64,000 nucleotides of DNA from Lachnospiraceae bacterium (GTDB lineage: Bacteria > Bacillota > Clostridia > Lachnospirales > Lachnospiraceae). Position numbers and translations under genes: made by a program. The stretch covers positions 62,001 through 126,000 of the forward strand of contig JAAZZQ010000037.1 in NCBI GenBank assembly GCA_014239155.1, written 5' to 3'. Position 1 is the stretch's first letter; every line of letters begins with the position of its first letter. Below are positions 44,298-52,854 of the stretch, piece by piece. A model generated the notes under the pieces. The model was not told the origin of the DNA, ran no database searches, and saw only the letters and a program-made list of their open reading frames with translations.

Positions 44298-44954
44298 TCA
44301 TTTTACTTTGACGATTTTAGGAATACCGTTTCCCTCTGTCAGTGCAGCCTTAGCAAGTTTGTCTGCCTCCTCATTATACTTGTCGCCCGTGTGCGCCGCT
44401 ATTTTCTGAAAAGTAATCTGTATTCGCTCGCTACTTGCCCGCATAAACTTCGCATACTTTTGTGTCAGATTATTGTTCGTTTTCCAGCCGCCAGTCGCCC
44501 ACATCTCAATTCCCATATAATCATAACAGATTTTGACTGCGGGATATCCATTGACCTCACACCATTTGACTGCAAACATTGCCCCGAGCATTTCTCCTGT
44601 AACGTTGCGCAACTCCAATGATTCTGGATTATTACCATTGCCGGATTCGCGGACAATCTCCCCGTCTGGCTGAATCAAAACACAGCCAAAAGAATATCTT
44701 CCTAACTCCTTCTGAAAGCTGCCGTCAACATAAGCCACCACTTGATTTGTCTTAGACTGATTAACAGTATCACAAGTCAGATTCTGAAAGGGATCTCTTG
44801 TTCCAGTCAGATATGCCTGTGCCTCCTCCTCGGAGAAAAAGCTCTTGTATTGCGCCCCCGAATATCCGTCAACCGAAGCCTTGCAAGCTTCCCATGTCTC
44901 AAAAATGCCTGTTTTCTTTCCTTTTTTTACAGCATATATTTTCTTCCTTGCCAT
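44298..44954 (-). CDS. rnhA: Ribonuclease H with viroplasmin-type RNA-binding domain
   Basis: The 218-residue protein begins with a caulimovirus viroplasmin (dsRHbd) domain (KKIYAVKKGKKTGIFETWEA, YKSFFSEEEAQAYL) that binds RNA-DNA hybrids. An RNase HI domain follows with its acidic active site: D in VAYVDGSFQ, E in NVTGEMLGA, D in KICYDYMGIEMW, and D in HTGDKYNEEADKLAK. It removes RNA from RNA-DNA hybrids. The start ATG at 44954 follows a purine-rich GGCGGAA. A structured non-coding stretch lies just upstream. Confidence 0.92.
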   Translation of the reverse strand: MARKKIYAVKKGKKTGIFETWEACKASVDGYSGAQYKSFFSEEEAQAYLTGTRDPFQNLTCDTVNQSKTNQVVAYVDGSFQKELGRYSFGCVLIQPDGEIVRESGNGNNPESLELRNVTGEMLGAMFAVKWCEVNGYPAVKICYDYMGIEMWATGGWKTNNNLTQKYAKFMRASSERIQITFQKIAAHTGDKYNEEADKLAKAALTEGNGIPKIVKVK

Positions 44955-44992
44955 GTTTATTTCCGCCTTATTCTCTCATCTGTTTTCGTTTA

Positions 44993-45083
44993 GCCGGAGA
45001 AGACTCCCACTTCTATAAGCAGCAGGTAAAATACAACTTTGTCTCAGTGGGAGTACAATCTCCAGCTGAGCTAAACCTCCGGC
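44993..45083. other. Structured intergenic stretch
   Basis: GCCGGAG (44993-44999) pairs with CTCCGGC (45077-45083), and inside it ACTCCCACT (45003-45011) pairs with AGTGGGAGT (45046-45054). The two nested stems form a compact 90-base structure directly between the 81-bp repeat and rnhA. It could be a leader of rnhA or part of a composite repeat. It resembles no riboswitch I know. Confidence 0.45.
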
Positions 45084-45086
45084 ATG

Positions 45087-45167
45087 ATTGCAGACATGCG
45101 AATCCGCAATGTGTCAGCAGAGCTGACTCGCACACCGCAGCAAGAATACCGATGGCATTCTTGAAAT
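45087..45167. repeat. 81-bp structured repeat, copy A
   Basis: It aligns over its full 81 bases with 54839-54919 (11 differences by eye, no gaps). Two hairpins are kept: GTCAGC/GCTGAC and CAAGAATRCC/GGCATTCTTG. It lies 19 bases after the niaR stop. Confidence 0.75.
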
Positions 45168-45186
45168 GCATCTTCCTGACATCGTA

Positions 45187-45735
45187 TCACAGTTCTTCCT
45201 CATAAGGCAAAAGCTTGGCAAGATATCCTTTTTGACAAAGCATCTCCTCAATCTCGTCGAGAACTGTCTCACTTTCTGCACTGACAGTATGAAAATGATA
45301 ACCCGATGTCACATTTAACAGCGGCGTGGATTTTCCAGACCGGATATTATCAATAAACGCACGCACATCTCTGCGGCTTTTAATATTCAGTGCTGCGCGC
45401 ACCTTTCCATATGCCCTGTGATTTACCATCACATCCAGAACCTTTCCGCCAAGATCTACAATTGCATTCAGCTCATCCTCCACTTGTGCGTCTGTATGAC
45501 AAACTTTAAATGTCCGTACACAGAGATTCTGTGCTGTGTGCTCAAGATAATATCCCTTTGTTGTGGATTTGATAGGATAACCCTCTGTGCGCAAAAGCGC
45601 CATATCCTGCACAACTACCTGACGACTCACACCCGTTTCCTTTCCCAGCGCACTGCCAGAAATCGGTTCTTGTGTCTGTTGCATTTTTGTCAAAATGAAC
45701 TTTCTGCGCTCGTCCCCGGTCAATTCTCTCTCCAT
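45187..45735 (-). CDS. niaR: NAD biosynthesis transcription repressor NiaR
   Basis: The 182-residue protein has an N-terminal winged helix (RRKFILTKMQQTQEPISGSA, then TGVSRQVVVQDMALLRTEGY) and a C-terminal 3H domain with conserved His residues in KVCHTDAQVEDEL, VNHRAYGKV and SGYHFHTVSA. NiaR binds nicotinic acid and then represses NAD biosynthesis and uptake genes. It is the last gene of the nadA-nadB-nadC-niaR operon (29 bases after nadC), so it probably represses its own operon; TGTC-rich boxes lie at the nadA promoter. Confidence 0.92.
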   Translation of the reverse strand: MERELTGDERRKFILTKMQQTQEPISGSALGKETGVSRQVVVQDMALLRTEGYPIKSTTKGYYLEHTAQNLCVRTFKVCHTDAQVEDELNAIVDLGGKVLDVMVNHRAYGKVRAALNIKSRRDVRAFIDNIRSGKSTPLLNVTSGYHFHTVSAESETVLDEIEEMLCQKGYLAKLLPYEEEL

Positions 45736-45764
45736 AATCCGCCTTTCAAATCTCCTTTCAAACT

Positions 45765-46628
45765 TTATTCGTCCATATCAATTACACGCAAATGCTTTAG
45801 GCTGATATCTAAGATTGGCGCCGAATGCGTAAGGGCTCCGCTTGACACATAATCCACACCCAGCGCTGTAATTTTTTTAATATTCTCCCTTGTAATGTTG
45901 CCGGAACATTCCGTCTCTGCCCGACAATCAATCAATTGTATTGCCTCTGCCATCTGCTCGGATGTCATATTGTCGAGCATAATGATATCTGCACCTGCCT
46001 CCACTGCCTGCCGTACCATGTCAAGATTCTCTACTTCCACCTCAATTTTCCGGACAAACGGCGCATATGCCCTCGCTGCCTCCACTGCCTTGCGCACACC
46101 ACCCGCCGCATCAATATGATTATCTTTTAGCAAAACACCATCCGAAAGATTATATCTATGGTTTCCGCCTCCGCCGACGCGCACCGCATATTTCTCAAAT
46201 ACACGCATACCCGGCGTAGTCTTTCTAGTGTCCAACAGCTTTGTCTTTGTTCCTTCTAATAATTGTACTACATTATGTGTGTATGTGGCAATACCGCTCA
46301 ATCGCTGCAGATAGTTTAGCGCTGTGCGCTCACCAGACAACAACACCCGGATATCTCCTGTAACCACAGCAAGCACTTCCCCATTCTGCACTGCATCTCC
46401 ATCTTTTATATTATAAACTACCTTGGTATCTTTGTCCAGCAATGTAAACACTCGCTCAAAAACTGCAAGACCGGCTACAATACCATCCTCCTTACAAATC
46501 AGTTGTACTTCTCCCTTTTTGTAATTGGGCATAACTGCATTGGTTGACACATCTTCATAGTTAATGTCCTCCTCCAATGCCATTTGAATATATTTATCAG
46601 CGACAAGCTGCATTGTTATTGGATTCAT
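45765..46628 (-). CDS. nadC: Quinolinate phosphoribosyltransferase (NadC)
   Basis: The 287-residue enzyme makes nicotinate mononucleotide from quinolinate and PRPP. Its motifs are clear: EDINYEDVSTNAV, LSGERTALNYLQRLSGIAT, LDTRKTTPGMRVFEKYAVRV, GGGNHRYNLSDGVLLKDNH and the late DIIMLDN and YVSSGALTHSAP. Its start overlaps the nadB stop by 4 bases. This is the last enzyme of the de novo NAD route in the operon. Confidence 0.96.
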   Translation of the reverse strand: MNPITMQLVADKYIQMALEEDINYEDVSTNAVMPNYKKGEVQLICKEDGIVAGLAVFERVFTLLDKDTKVVYNIKDGDAVQNGEVLAVVTGDIRVLLSGERTALNYLQRLSGIATYTHNVVQLLEGTKTKLLDTRKTTPGMRVFEKYAVRVGGGGNHRYNLSDGVLLKDNHIDAAGGVRKAVEAARAYAPFVRKIEVEVENLDMVRQAVEAGADIIMLDNMTSEQMAEAIQLIDCRAETECSGNITRENIKKITALGVDYVSSGALTHSAPILDISLKHLRVIDMDE

Positions 46629-47824
46629 CGTAATTCCCCTTTCTCATTTCTTTCACAAATTTTTTCTGCCGCGCGTCTTGCAAATACAAGACTCTCTAAA
46701 AGACTATTGCTGGCAAGCCTATTTCTCCCATGAACACCATTACAACTCGTCTCGCCAACCGCATACAAGTGTTCCATTGTTGTCCGTGAATCGCTATCCA
46801 CATAAATCCCTCCCATAAAATAGTGCTGTGCTGGCACAATTGGCACAGGCTCTTTTAGCAGGTCATACCCTTCCATAAGACAATGGTTATAAATATTAGG
46901 AAAATGCTCTCGAATAACGCGTTCTGGCACTTTTTCAAACGAAAGGTACTCATAATCAGCCTCTTCCCTTTCCATCTCCTTTAGAATTGCCTCTGTCACC
47001 ATATCCCGCGGAAGAAGCTCATCAACAAAACGTTCCCCCTTATGGTTTTGTATGACAGCACCTTCTCCCCGCGCAGATTCCGATATCAAAAAGCTTCTGC
47101 CAGGTTTTGTGCTATAGAGACAAGTCGGGTGAATTTGCACATAATCCATATGCTCTAGCGCCACACCATGCTCCTTTGCAATACGACAGGCATCTCCTGT
47201 CAACAGCGGAAAATTTGTGGAGTGTTGATAAAGTCCTCCTATCCCACCAGTTGCCATTACAGTATCCGGCGCATATAGCTCTAGCAAGTCTCCTTTTTTG
47301 TCTTTTGCTTGTATGCCAACACAAACGCCATTTCGTTCCATAAGGTCAGTCATTGTCGTGTACTCCATTATTTTGACATTTGCAAGTCTGCGCACATGTG
47401 CTAACAGCGTGGTGGTAATTTCCTCACCTGTAATATCCTTGTGAAAACAAATGCGCGGCTGCGAGTGCGCCCCTTCTCTTGTATAGACAAGACTTCCGTC
47501 TGCATTTTTCTCAAAGCGCACACCTAATGCCAATAGATGATTAATCACTGCACGGCTAGAATGAATCATAATCGCCACACTCTCCTTACGATTTTCATAG
47601 TGCCCTGCGCGCATGGTATCCTCAAAATATGCATCATAGTCATTCTCATCGCGCAACACACAGATTCCACCCTGCGCCAGCATTGAATCACAACTTGCAA
47701 TATCTTCCTTTGACAGCATTAGTATCTTTTTCTCTCGTGGCAACGACAGAGCAGTATAAAGCCCTGCGACACCACATCCGGCAATGACCACATCATAATA
47801 CAGTTTTCTTGTCATTTTTGCCAA
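46625..47824 (-). CDS. nadB: L-aspartate oxidase (NadB), short form
   Basis: The 399-residue FAD enzyme oxidises L-aspartate to iminoaspartate, using fumarate as acceptor in anaerobes. It shows the FAD-binding VVIAGCGVAGLYTALSL, MLAQGGICVLRDENDYDAYF, FHKDITGEEI, VMATGGIGGLY, QIHPTCLY and the end motif NRLASNSLLESLVFARRAAE. It stops there, lacking the C-terminal helical domain of about 120 residues found in the 540-residue E. coli enzyme. Short NadB proteins occur in clostridia. It is co-translated with nadC and follows nadA by about 40 bases. Confidence 0.94.
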   Translation of the reverse strand: MAKMTRKLYYDVVIAGCGVAGLYTALSLPREKKILMLSKEDIASCDSMLAQGGICVLRDENDYDAYFEDTMRAGHYENRKESVAIMIHSSRAVINHLLALGVRFEKNADGSLVYTREGAHSQPRICFHKDITGEEITTTLLAHVRRLANVKIMEYTTMTDLMERNGVCVGIQAKDKKGDLLELYAPDTVMATGGIGGLYQHSTNFPLLTGDACRIAKEHGVALEHMDYVQIHPTCLYSTKPGRSFLISESARGEGAVIQNHKGERFVDELLPRDMVTEAILKEMEREEADYEYLSFEKVPERVIREHFPNIYNHCLMEGYDLLKEPVPIVPAQHYFMGGIYVDSDSRTTMEHLYAVGETSCNGVHGRNRLASNSLLESLVFARRAAEKICERNEKGELR

Positions 47825-47866
47825 CCATACCCTTTCTTTTTCTTAGGAACTGTACAAAAATATCAG

Positions 47867-48778
47867 CTATTTTTCTACAGCTTCCAACATTCGTTCCAAT
47901 GTCCGTCTGGCAGCTCTGTTTATTGAATTATCTTCAAGAAGCACTTCATTTTTCCCTGTTTTGAGTACCTCAATTACGTTATCCAATGCTATCTGCTTCA
48001 TACCAGCACAAACAGGTTCTGTTTCTGGAAAATAAAATGTTGCGTCTGGTCTTGCCTGCTGCAAAGCATATCTGACACCAGACTCTGTGCCAATAATAAA
48101 TTCTATATCAGAACTTTTTTCTGCGTAGGACAAAATTCCGCTTGTAGAGCCAATATAATCCGCAACGTTCAACACTGCATAATTACATTCCGGGTGAACA
48201 AGTATCTTTGCGGCAGGATGCTGTGCGCGCAGCTTTTGGATTTCCTCTGCGCGCATATTTTCATGAATTGGGCAAAAACCTTCCAGAAAAAGAATACTTT
48301 TTTCCGGGACATTTTCTGCCGTATATCGCGCAAGATTTTTATCTGGAATAAATAAAATGTTTTTATTTGGCAGATTTCGCACAATAGAAATCGCATTTGC
48401 AGAAGTTACGCTGATATCGGACCACGACTTAATCTCCGCCGTCGAATTTATATAACACACAACTGCAAGGTCCTCATATTGCTGTCTTACCTTCTTTAAC
48501 GCAGACTGGTCAACCATATGCGCCATCGGGCAGTCTGCCTCTGCATCTGGCATCAACACAATTTTTGATGGATTAAGCAATTTCGCACTTTCTCCCATAA
48601 AAGAAACGCCGCAAAACACAATGGTCCTATGCGGCAGTATGGTTGCCTTTTTGCTCAAAAAATAAGAGTCCCCTATGTAATCTGCAATCTCTTGTATCTC
48701 TGGTCGAGTATAATAATGCGCCAAAATTACTGCATTCTTTTCCTGCTTCAAATTTTGTATCTCTTCCTGTTTTGTCAT
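47867..48778 (-). CDS. nadA: Quinolinate synthase (NadA)
   Basis: The 303-residue enzyme condenses iminoaspartate with dihydroxyacetone phosphate to quinolinate. Three Cys ligands of its 4Fe-4S cluster are visible: VFCGVSFMGESAKLL, EGFCPIHENM and EPVCAGMKQI. It also has AVILAHYYTRPEIQEIADY and MPDAEADCPMAHM. The start at 48778 has GGGAGG upstream. It leads the NAD operon behind a good sigma-A promoter (48829-48857). Confidence 0.96.
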   Translation of the reverse strand: MTKQEEIQNLKQEKNAVILAHYYTRPEIQEIADYIGDSYFLSKKATILPHRTIVFCGVSFMGESAKLLNPSKIVLMPDAEADCPMAHMVDQSALKKVRQQYEDLAVVCYINSTAEIKSWSDISVTSANAISIVRNLPNKNILFIPDKNLARYTAENVPEKSILFLEGFCPIHENMRAEEIQKLRAQHPAAKILVHPECNYAVLNVADYIGSTSGILSYAEKSSDIEFIIGTESGVRYALQQARPDATFYFPETEPVCAGMKQIALDNVIEVLKTGKNEVLLEDNSINRAARRTLERMLEAVEK

Positions 48779-48828
48779 ATAAAACCTCCCATTTTTGCTT
48801 TCTATGCATTCTATGACAGCTCTCATGC

Positions 48829-48857
48829 AGTATAGCACATATCTTTACATATGACAA
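48829..48857 (-). promoter_or_regulatory. Sigma-A promoter of the nadABC-niaR operon with TGTC boxes
   Basis: TTGTCA (48852-48857) and TATACT (48829-48834) are exactly 17 bases apart on the minus strand. TGTCA or TGTC recurs at the -35, twice just upstream (TTTTGTCATTT, ATCTGTCTTGTC) and once near the start of the transcript (AGCTGTCATAG). These are candidate NiaR operators. Confidence 0.7.
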
Positions 48858-48946
48858 GACAGATGAAATGACAAAATAAATTTTAGTGATTTTACTTTAA
48901 AAATTAGCTCTTACAATAAAGAAAAACAACGACAGAACAAATCTTA

Positions 48947-48975
48947 TTGACTTCAATCCTACAGACTGATAAAAT
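48947..48975 (+). promoter_or_regulatory. Sigma-A promoter of the TSCPD-murG pair
   Basis: TTGACT (48947-48952) and TAAAAT (48970-48975) are 17 bases apart on the plus strand, 50 bases before the ATG at 49026. Confidence 0.7.
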
Positions 48976-49025
48976 AATATCAGTTTTATAAAAGAAATTC
49001 TAATGTGAAAGGTAGGATATCAATT

Positions 49026-49280
49026 ATGCAATATGTAACAAGTGGAACCTGTTCTAAAATGATTGATTTTGAAGTTGAGGATAACATTATAAAGTCTGTG
49101 TCATTCACTGGCGGCTGCAATGGCAATCTAAAAGGAATTTCAGCTCTGGTTGCTGGAATGTCAGTTGATGATGCCATCTCAAAACTCAAAGGTATTCAAT
49201 GCGGATTCAAAAGTACCTCCTGTCCTGATCAATTGGCACATGCGCTAGAACAATATAAGGCACAAACAGCAAAATCATAA
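49026..49280 (+). CDS. TSCPD-domain protein
   Basis: The 84-residue protein is one TSCPD domain: YVTSGTCSKMIDFEVED, VSFTGGCNGNLKGISALVAG, and the name motif STSCPDQLAHAL, with conserved Cys and Gly. TSCPD domains also form the C-terminal zinc-finger-like part of some ribonucleotide reductases; the free-standing protein's role is unknown. The start at 49026 has AGGTAGGA upstream. It precedes murG by 16 bases, so they share a transcript. Confidence 0.85.
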   Translation: MQYVTSGTCSKMIDFEVEDNIIKSVSFTGGCNGNLKGISALVAGMSVDDAISKLKGIQCGFKSTSCPDQLAHALEQYKAQTAKS

Positions 49281-49296
49281 ATCGGAGGCTGGAATT

Positions 49297-50364
49297 ATGA
49301 AACGCATTGTCTTTACTGGCGGCGGCTCCGCCGGACATGTGACGCCAAATATCGCTCTATTCCCCAAACTTAAAAGTCTGGGGTATGATATTCACTATAT
49401 CGGCTCTTATGACGGCATTGAAAAAAAGCTAATCGAAGATTACCGCATTCCCTATTATGGAATTTCTACGGGAAAACTCCGAAGATATTTTGACATTAAA
49501 AACTTTAGTGACCCTTTCCGTGTCATCAAGGGCTTTGTTGAAGCTAGAAAAATCCTAAAGACATTAAAACCAGATATTGTATTTAGCAAGGGAGGATTTG
49601 TGAGCGTTCCTGTTGTCCGCGCGGCAGCCATGCTAAAAATCCCTTGTATTATTCATGAATCTGACATGACGCCGGGACTTGCCAACAATCTATGCATTCC
49701 CGTCGCCCGTAAAGTCTGTTGTAATTTCCCGGAGACTCTTCAAAATCTTCCCGCTGAGAAGGCAGTACTCACTGGCTCTCCCATACGAAATGAACTCACA
49801 AAGGGCAGTAAGCAAAAAGGGCTAGAGATGTGTGGTTTCAGCGCAACAAAACCTGTGATTATGGTAATCGGAGGAAGTCTTGGTGCTGCTGGCGTCAACA
49901 AATTAGTTCGAGAAGCACTGCCAACCTTGCTTGAAGACTTTCAGATTGTGCATATCTGTGGAAAGGAAAAAATTGATAACTTGCTTCTAAAAACTGCTGG
50001 ATACAAACAATTTGAATTTGTAAAAGATGATTTAAAAGACCTATTTGCAATGGCTGATATTGTTATCTCGCGCGCTGGCGCCAATGCAATTTGCGAACTT
50101 CTAGCGCTAAGAAAGCCCAATCTTTTAATCCCGTTGCCTGCCCACGCAAGCCGCGGCGATCAAATCCTAAACGCAAAAAGTTTTGAAGCACAAGGATTCT
50201 CTATGGTTGCAGACGAAGATTATCTCACCTCTGTAACCTTGACAGAAAAGGTACATGAATTATACTTTACAAGGCAATCCTATATTGATGCCATGCAGAA
50301 CAGCAAAATCAGGGATTCTATCGATACAATTGCAGCGTTAATTGAGGAGACAGTAAGTCAATAA
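49297..50364 (+). CDS. murG: MurG: undecaprenyl-PP-MurNAc-pentapeptide GlcNAc transferase
   Basis: The 355-residue GT-B enzyme completes lipid II by adding GlcNAc to lipid I at the inner membrane face. It shows VFTGGGSAGHVTPNIALFPK, DIVFSKGGFVSVPVVRAA, IHESDMTPGLANN, IMVIGGSLGAAGVNKLV and ISRAGANAICELLALRKPN. It lies outside the usual dcw wall-synthesis cluster, coupled to a TSCPD protein. Confidence 0.95.
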   Translation: MKRIVFTGGGSAGHVTPNIALFPKLKSLGYDIHYIGSYDGIEKKLIEDYRIPYYGISTGKLRRYFDIKNFSDPFRVIKGFVEARKILKTLKPDIVFSKGGFVSVPVVRAAAMLKIPCIIHESDMTPGLANNLCIPVARKVCCNFPETLQNLPAEKAVLTGSPIRNELTKGSKQKGLEMCGFSATKPVIMVIGGSLGAAGVNKLVREALPTLLEDFQIVHICGKEKIDNLLLKTAGYKQFEFVKDDLKDLFAMADIVISRAGANAICELLALRKPNLLIPLPAHASRGDQILNAKSFEAQGFSMVADEDYLTSVTLTEKVHELYFTRQSYIDAMQNSKIRDSIDTIAALIEETVSQ

Positions 50365-50454
50365 CCTCACTTGCTTGCTGATTGTATATTTTTATGGATT
50401 TAGAAACAGTAAAAAATAAATGACACGTCTTGCCTTGTCTATTTCTTCGATTTC

Positions 50455-50504
50455 GTAAGTCAAAAAGTCTTGGCATAATCTGCTATGCCTGTCTTTTGAC
50501 TTAC
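50455..50504. repeat. Nested 50-base hairpin after murG
   Basis: GTAAGTCAAAA (50455-50465) pairs with TTTTGACTTAC (50494-50504), and inside it GGCATA (50472-50477) pairs with TATGCC (50484-50489). No T-run follows. It could be a terminator variant or a small palindromic element. The rest of 50365-50672 shows nothing recognisable. Confidence 0.5.
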
Positions 50505-50672
50505 AACTTCACAAAATATTCTGTGCAATTTGTATCGCTTATTTTCCTACTGCCTTTTCGGAGTTGTGTACTTATTGAAGATGAGCTAATTATACATTTG
50601 CAGATGTGGAGTAAATATTTTATAATCAAATGTACAATCGGGAATTGTTAAAGCAAAAAGGATGATTGCAAA

Positions 50673-50921
50673 ATGAAAGCGGATAATGAATTACTAGAAA
50701 ATTTGGATAAATTGCACACGACTGAATTAGGTGTACAACGCATTAAAAGAAATCTATCTTTAGATACAGAAGATGTGGTTAGTTGGTGTAAAACTAAAAT
50801 TTACTCTGATAATGCTGCTATTACACGAAACGGGAAGAACTGGTATGTAGATGTAGATGATTGTACCTTAACAGTAAATACATATAGTTATACGATTATT
50901 ACGGCACATAAGAAAAAATAA
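50673..50921 (+). CDS. DUF3781 protein
   Basis: The 82-residue protein matches DUF3781: NLDKLHTTELGVQRIKRNL, DVVSWCKTKIYS, GKNWYVDVDDCTLTVN and a YSYTIITAH end. It is small, soluble and of unknown function; relatives are common near accessory genes in clostridia. The AAAAAGGATGATTGCAAA leader gives a fair ribosome site. It stands alone in AT-rich DNA. Confidence 0.75.
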   Translation: MKADNELLENLDKLHTTELGVQRIKRNLSLDTEDVVSWCKTKIYSDNAAITRNGKNWYVDVDDCTLTVNTYSYTIITAHKKK

Positions 50922-51269
50922 AAGATGCCATAATCGTTTTCGTTAGAATAGGGAAAATCTAATTTTTCATACAATTAATTTTAAATGGTTTTTGGCTTTA
51001 AAAGTATAATGTTCAAATTATAAAAAAAAGAAAATGTATCAATTTGCTTGTTGGAAAGATCTAATTTTTTCTGTTATTGTATCGCCTTTTGTATTGTACT
51101 TCCTATGGTTTCCATCTGTGCCACAGAATTTAATAAATTGTAAATATAGCAGGCAATCATATGGACTACCTGCTATATAAAATAATCTGTGTAAGTTATT
51201 CTTCACTCAAACTCTTCAATGCTAAACTTTATCTAGCCATTTGAATGAAAAAAATCGTTCTATATTAAA
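50922..51269. other. Intergenic, AT-rich, nothing recognised
   Basis: The 348 bases between DUF3781 and the end of the M56 gene hold no protein-like frame, clear terminator or repeat that I can see. Confidence 0.4.
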
Positions 51270-52607
51270 TTAATGAGGACACTTATCAAATGTCTGCGTT
51301 GAAATATGATCGCCAAAAACCAAATCGCCACATTTACTGCATCTTTTTCCAGAATAATATTCTACCCTACAATGACCATCAGAATATGTATAATGCAAAG
51401 CATGTGTTCCACTTACATAATTATGGGTGCACGTACTATAAGGCTGAATTTCACTTTCATCACCATAATAAACATTACCATATTCATCCACAAAGATTTC
51501 ATTTTTCTCTGCAGTAATATATGTTTCTAATTTATAAAGATCACAGTCTTCTTGTCCATGTACTTGTACAGTTGTTATGTCCTCCATAAAATATGTTTGT
51601 ACTTTATTTGCATCATAATTCGCGTTAAAGCATTCCACATCTACTGGTTGATATGCAGCAGCCGTTAGGGAAGAAGCAAAAACTCCTGTCACAATAAGAA
51701 ATGTTCCTGCCACTTTGCTTAGCAGTCCAAATGTTCTCTTGGTCCTTTTCATATTTTTTATTCTCTCTTTCAGTTCTTTTTCACCTGTATTCTTCCCTAA
51801 ACCCATAAATGGTACTTTGTTAATGTATTTTCCTACAGCAAAATCAACAACCATATTTGCATAGGCCTTCATTTGCTGTGTGTTCTTTTCCAATAAAACT
51901 TTTTCATCACAGTACATTTCAGCAACGATGTTCCACCGTTTCCATAGATAATAGACCAATGGATTATAAAAATTTAAGATAACGACCATCAATAGAAGCA
52001 GTTTAACAAGATTGTCTTTGGCTCTAACATGTGTCAGTTCATGGTTTAATACATCTTTTAGTCTATCCTCTTCAAACTCAACATCTGGCAAAACAATTTT
52101 CCCAGATAGAAATCCTATTGCAATTGGTACATCCAATTCACTACAACGATATACTTTCACTCTTATATCGCGCTCAAACAAGTATAACAATTCTGTCTCA
52201 TCTTTGCTTAAAATAGAACAATCCCATATTATCCTTTGTGTTTTCCGATAATTCTTGACCATATAAAGCATTAGGCAGACACTTATTAAGCCAAAAGCAA
52301 TGACGATAGCATATATCAGTTCATTACAAGTATAAATTCCATTTCTGTAAATGTGAATTGAGTACCCACTATTATCGATCTGCCCGCCTTTACTTTGCAG
52401 AAATTTTTCTGCTCTAAGCAATTTTCTCACCCATGCGCCATAATCCATACAGAGATACGGAAATGGAATGAGAAATAAAGCGATTGTTATGGTGAGATAA
52501 ACTTTGTGCCATACTGTTGGCAGATGTCGTTTTGTGTAGATGTAAAACAACATGTAAATTATAATCGCAGCACTTCCCGCGAGCCCCATTGTATGAAACA
52601 GACTCAT
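51270..52607 (-). CDS. M56 (BlaR1-type) membrane metallopeptidase with Cys/His-rich tail
   Basis: The 445-residue protein has N-terminal membrane segments, the zinc-peptidase motif HELTHVRAKDN in LKDVLNHELTH, a fourth membrane region and a C-terminal outside region. It is of the BlaR1/MecR1 group that cleaves a paired repressor after sensing a signal. Instead of a penicillin-binding sensor it ends in a 120-residue domain rich in Y, H and C (CTHNYVSGTHALHYTYSD, RCSKCGDLVFGDH, TFDKCPH) that looks metal-binding. The signal is therefore not obviously a beta-lactam. It follows its BlaI-type repressor by 247 bases. The start at 52607 has AAAGGAGGG upstream. Confidence 0.85.
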   Translation of the reverse strand: MSLFHTMGLAGSAAIIIYMLFYIYTKRHLPTVWHKVYLTITIALFLIPFPYLCMDYGAWVRKLLRAEKFLQSKGGQIDNSGYSIHIYRNGIYTCNELIYAIVIAFGLISVCLMLYMVKNYRKTQRIIWDCSILSKDETELLYLFERDIRVKVYRCSELDVPIAIGFLSGKIVLPDVEFEEDRLKDVLNHELTHVRAKDNLVKLLLLMVVILNFYNPLVYYLWKRWNIVAEMYCDEKVLLEKNTQQMKAYANMVVDFAVGKYINKVPFMGLGKNTGEKELKERIKNMKRTKRTFGLLSKVAGTFLIVTGVFASSLTAAAYQPVDVECFNANYDANKVQTYFMEDITTVQVHGQEDCDLYKLETYITAEKNEIFVDEYGNVYYGDESEIQPYSTCTHNYVSGTHALHYTYSDGHCRVEYYSGKRCSKCGDLVFGDHISTQTFDKCPH

Positions 52608-52773
52608 CTCTGTCCCTCCTTTGTTCATTATAGGCTCTCGGAATCTTCTTTACACCTTCCTATGCGATTCCATTTTTATCCTGTACACGGACACTGAATC
52701 AACATCAATATGCACACTTCTAAAAATCCTCCCGCAGAATCAGGTACAACGCGACTCCAAAAACCTATTCCTA

Positions 52774-52813
52774 TGCACGCTTGAAACATGTTTTAGAACG
52801 AATCAAGCGTGCA
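52774..52813 (-). promoter_or_regulatory. Hairpin between blaI-type repressor and M56 genes
   Basis: TGCACGCTTGA and TCAAGCGTGCA form a perfect 11-bp stem with an 18-base loop. No T-run follows on the minus strand. It may set the ratio of repressor to antirepressor by partial termination or RNA processing. Confidence 0.45.
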
Positions 52814-52854
52814 TTTATGAGCGTTCTCGGAATCTCTTATCTGTATTGCAATCT

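Noticed and set aside
44990-45090. tRNA gene on the minus strand (TTTAGCTCAGCTGGAGA looks like a tRNA D-arm)
   Set aside because: There is no anticodon arm, T-arm (GGTTCGAATCC) or acceptor stem at the right distances; the stems present are GCCGGAG/CTCCGGC and ACTCCCACT/AGTGGGAGT.
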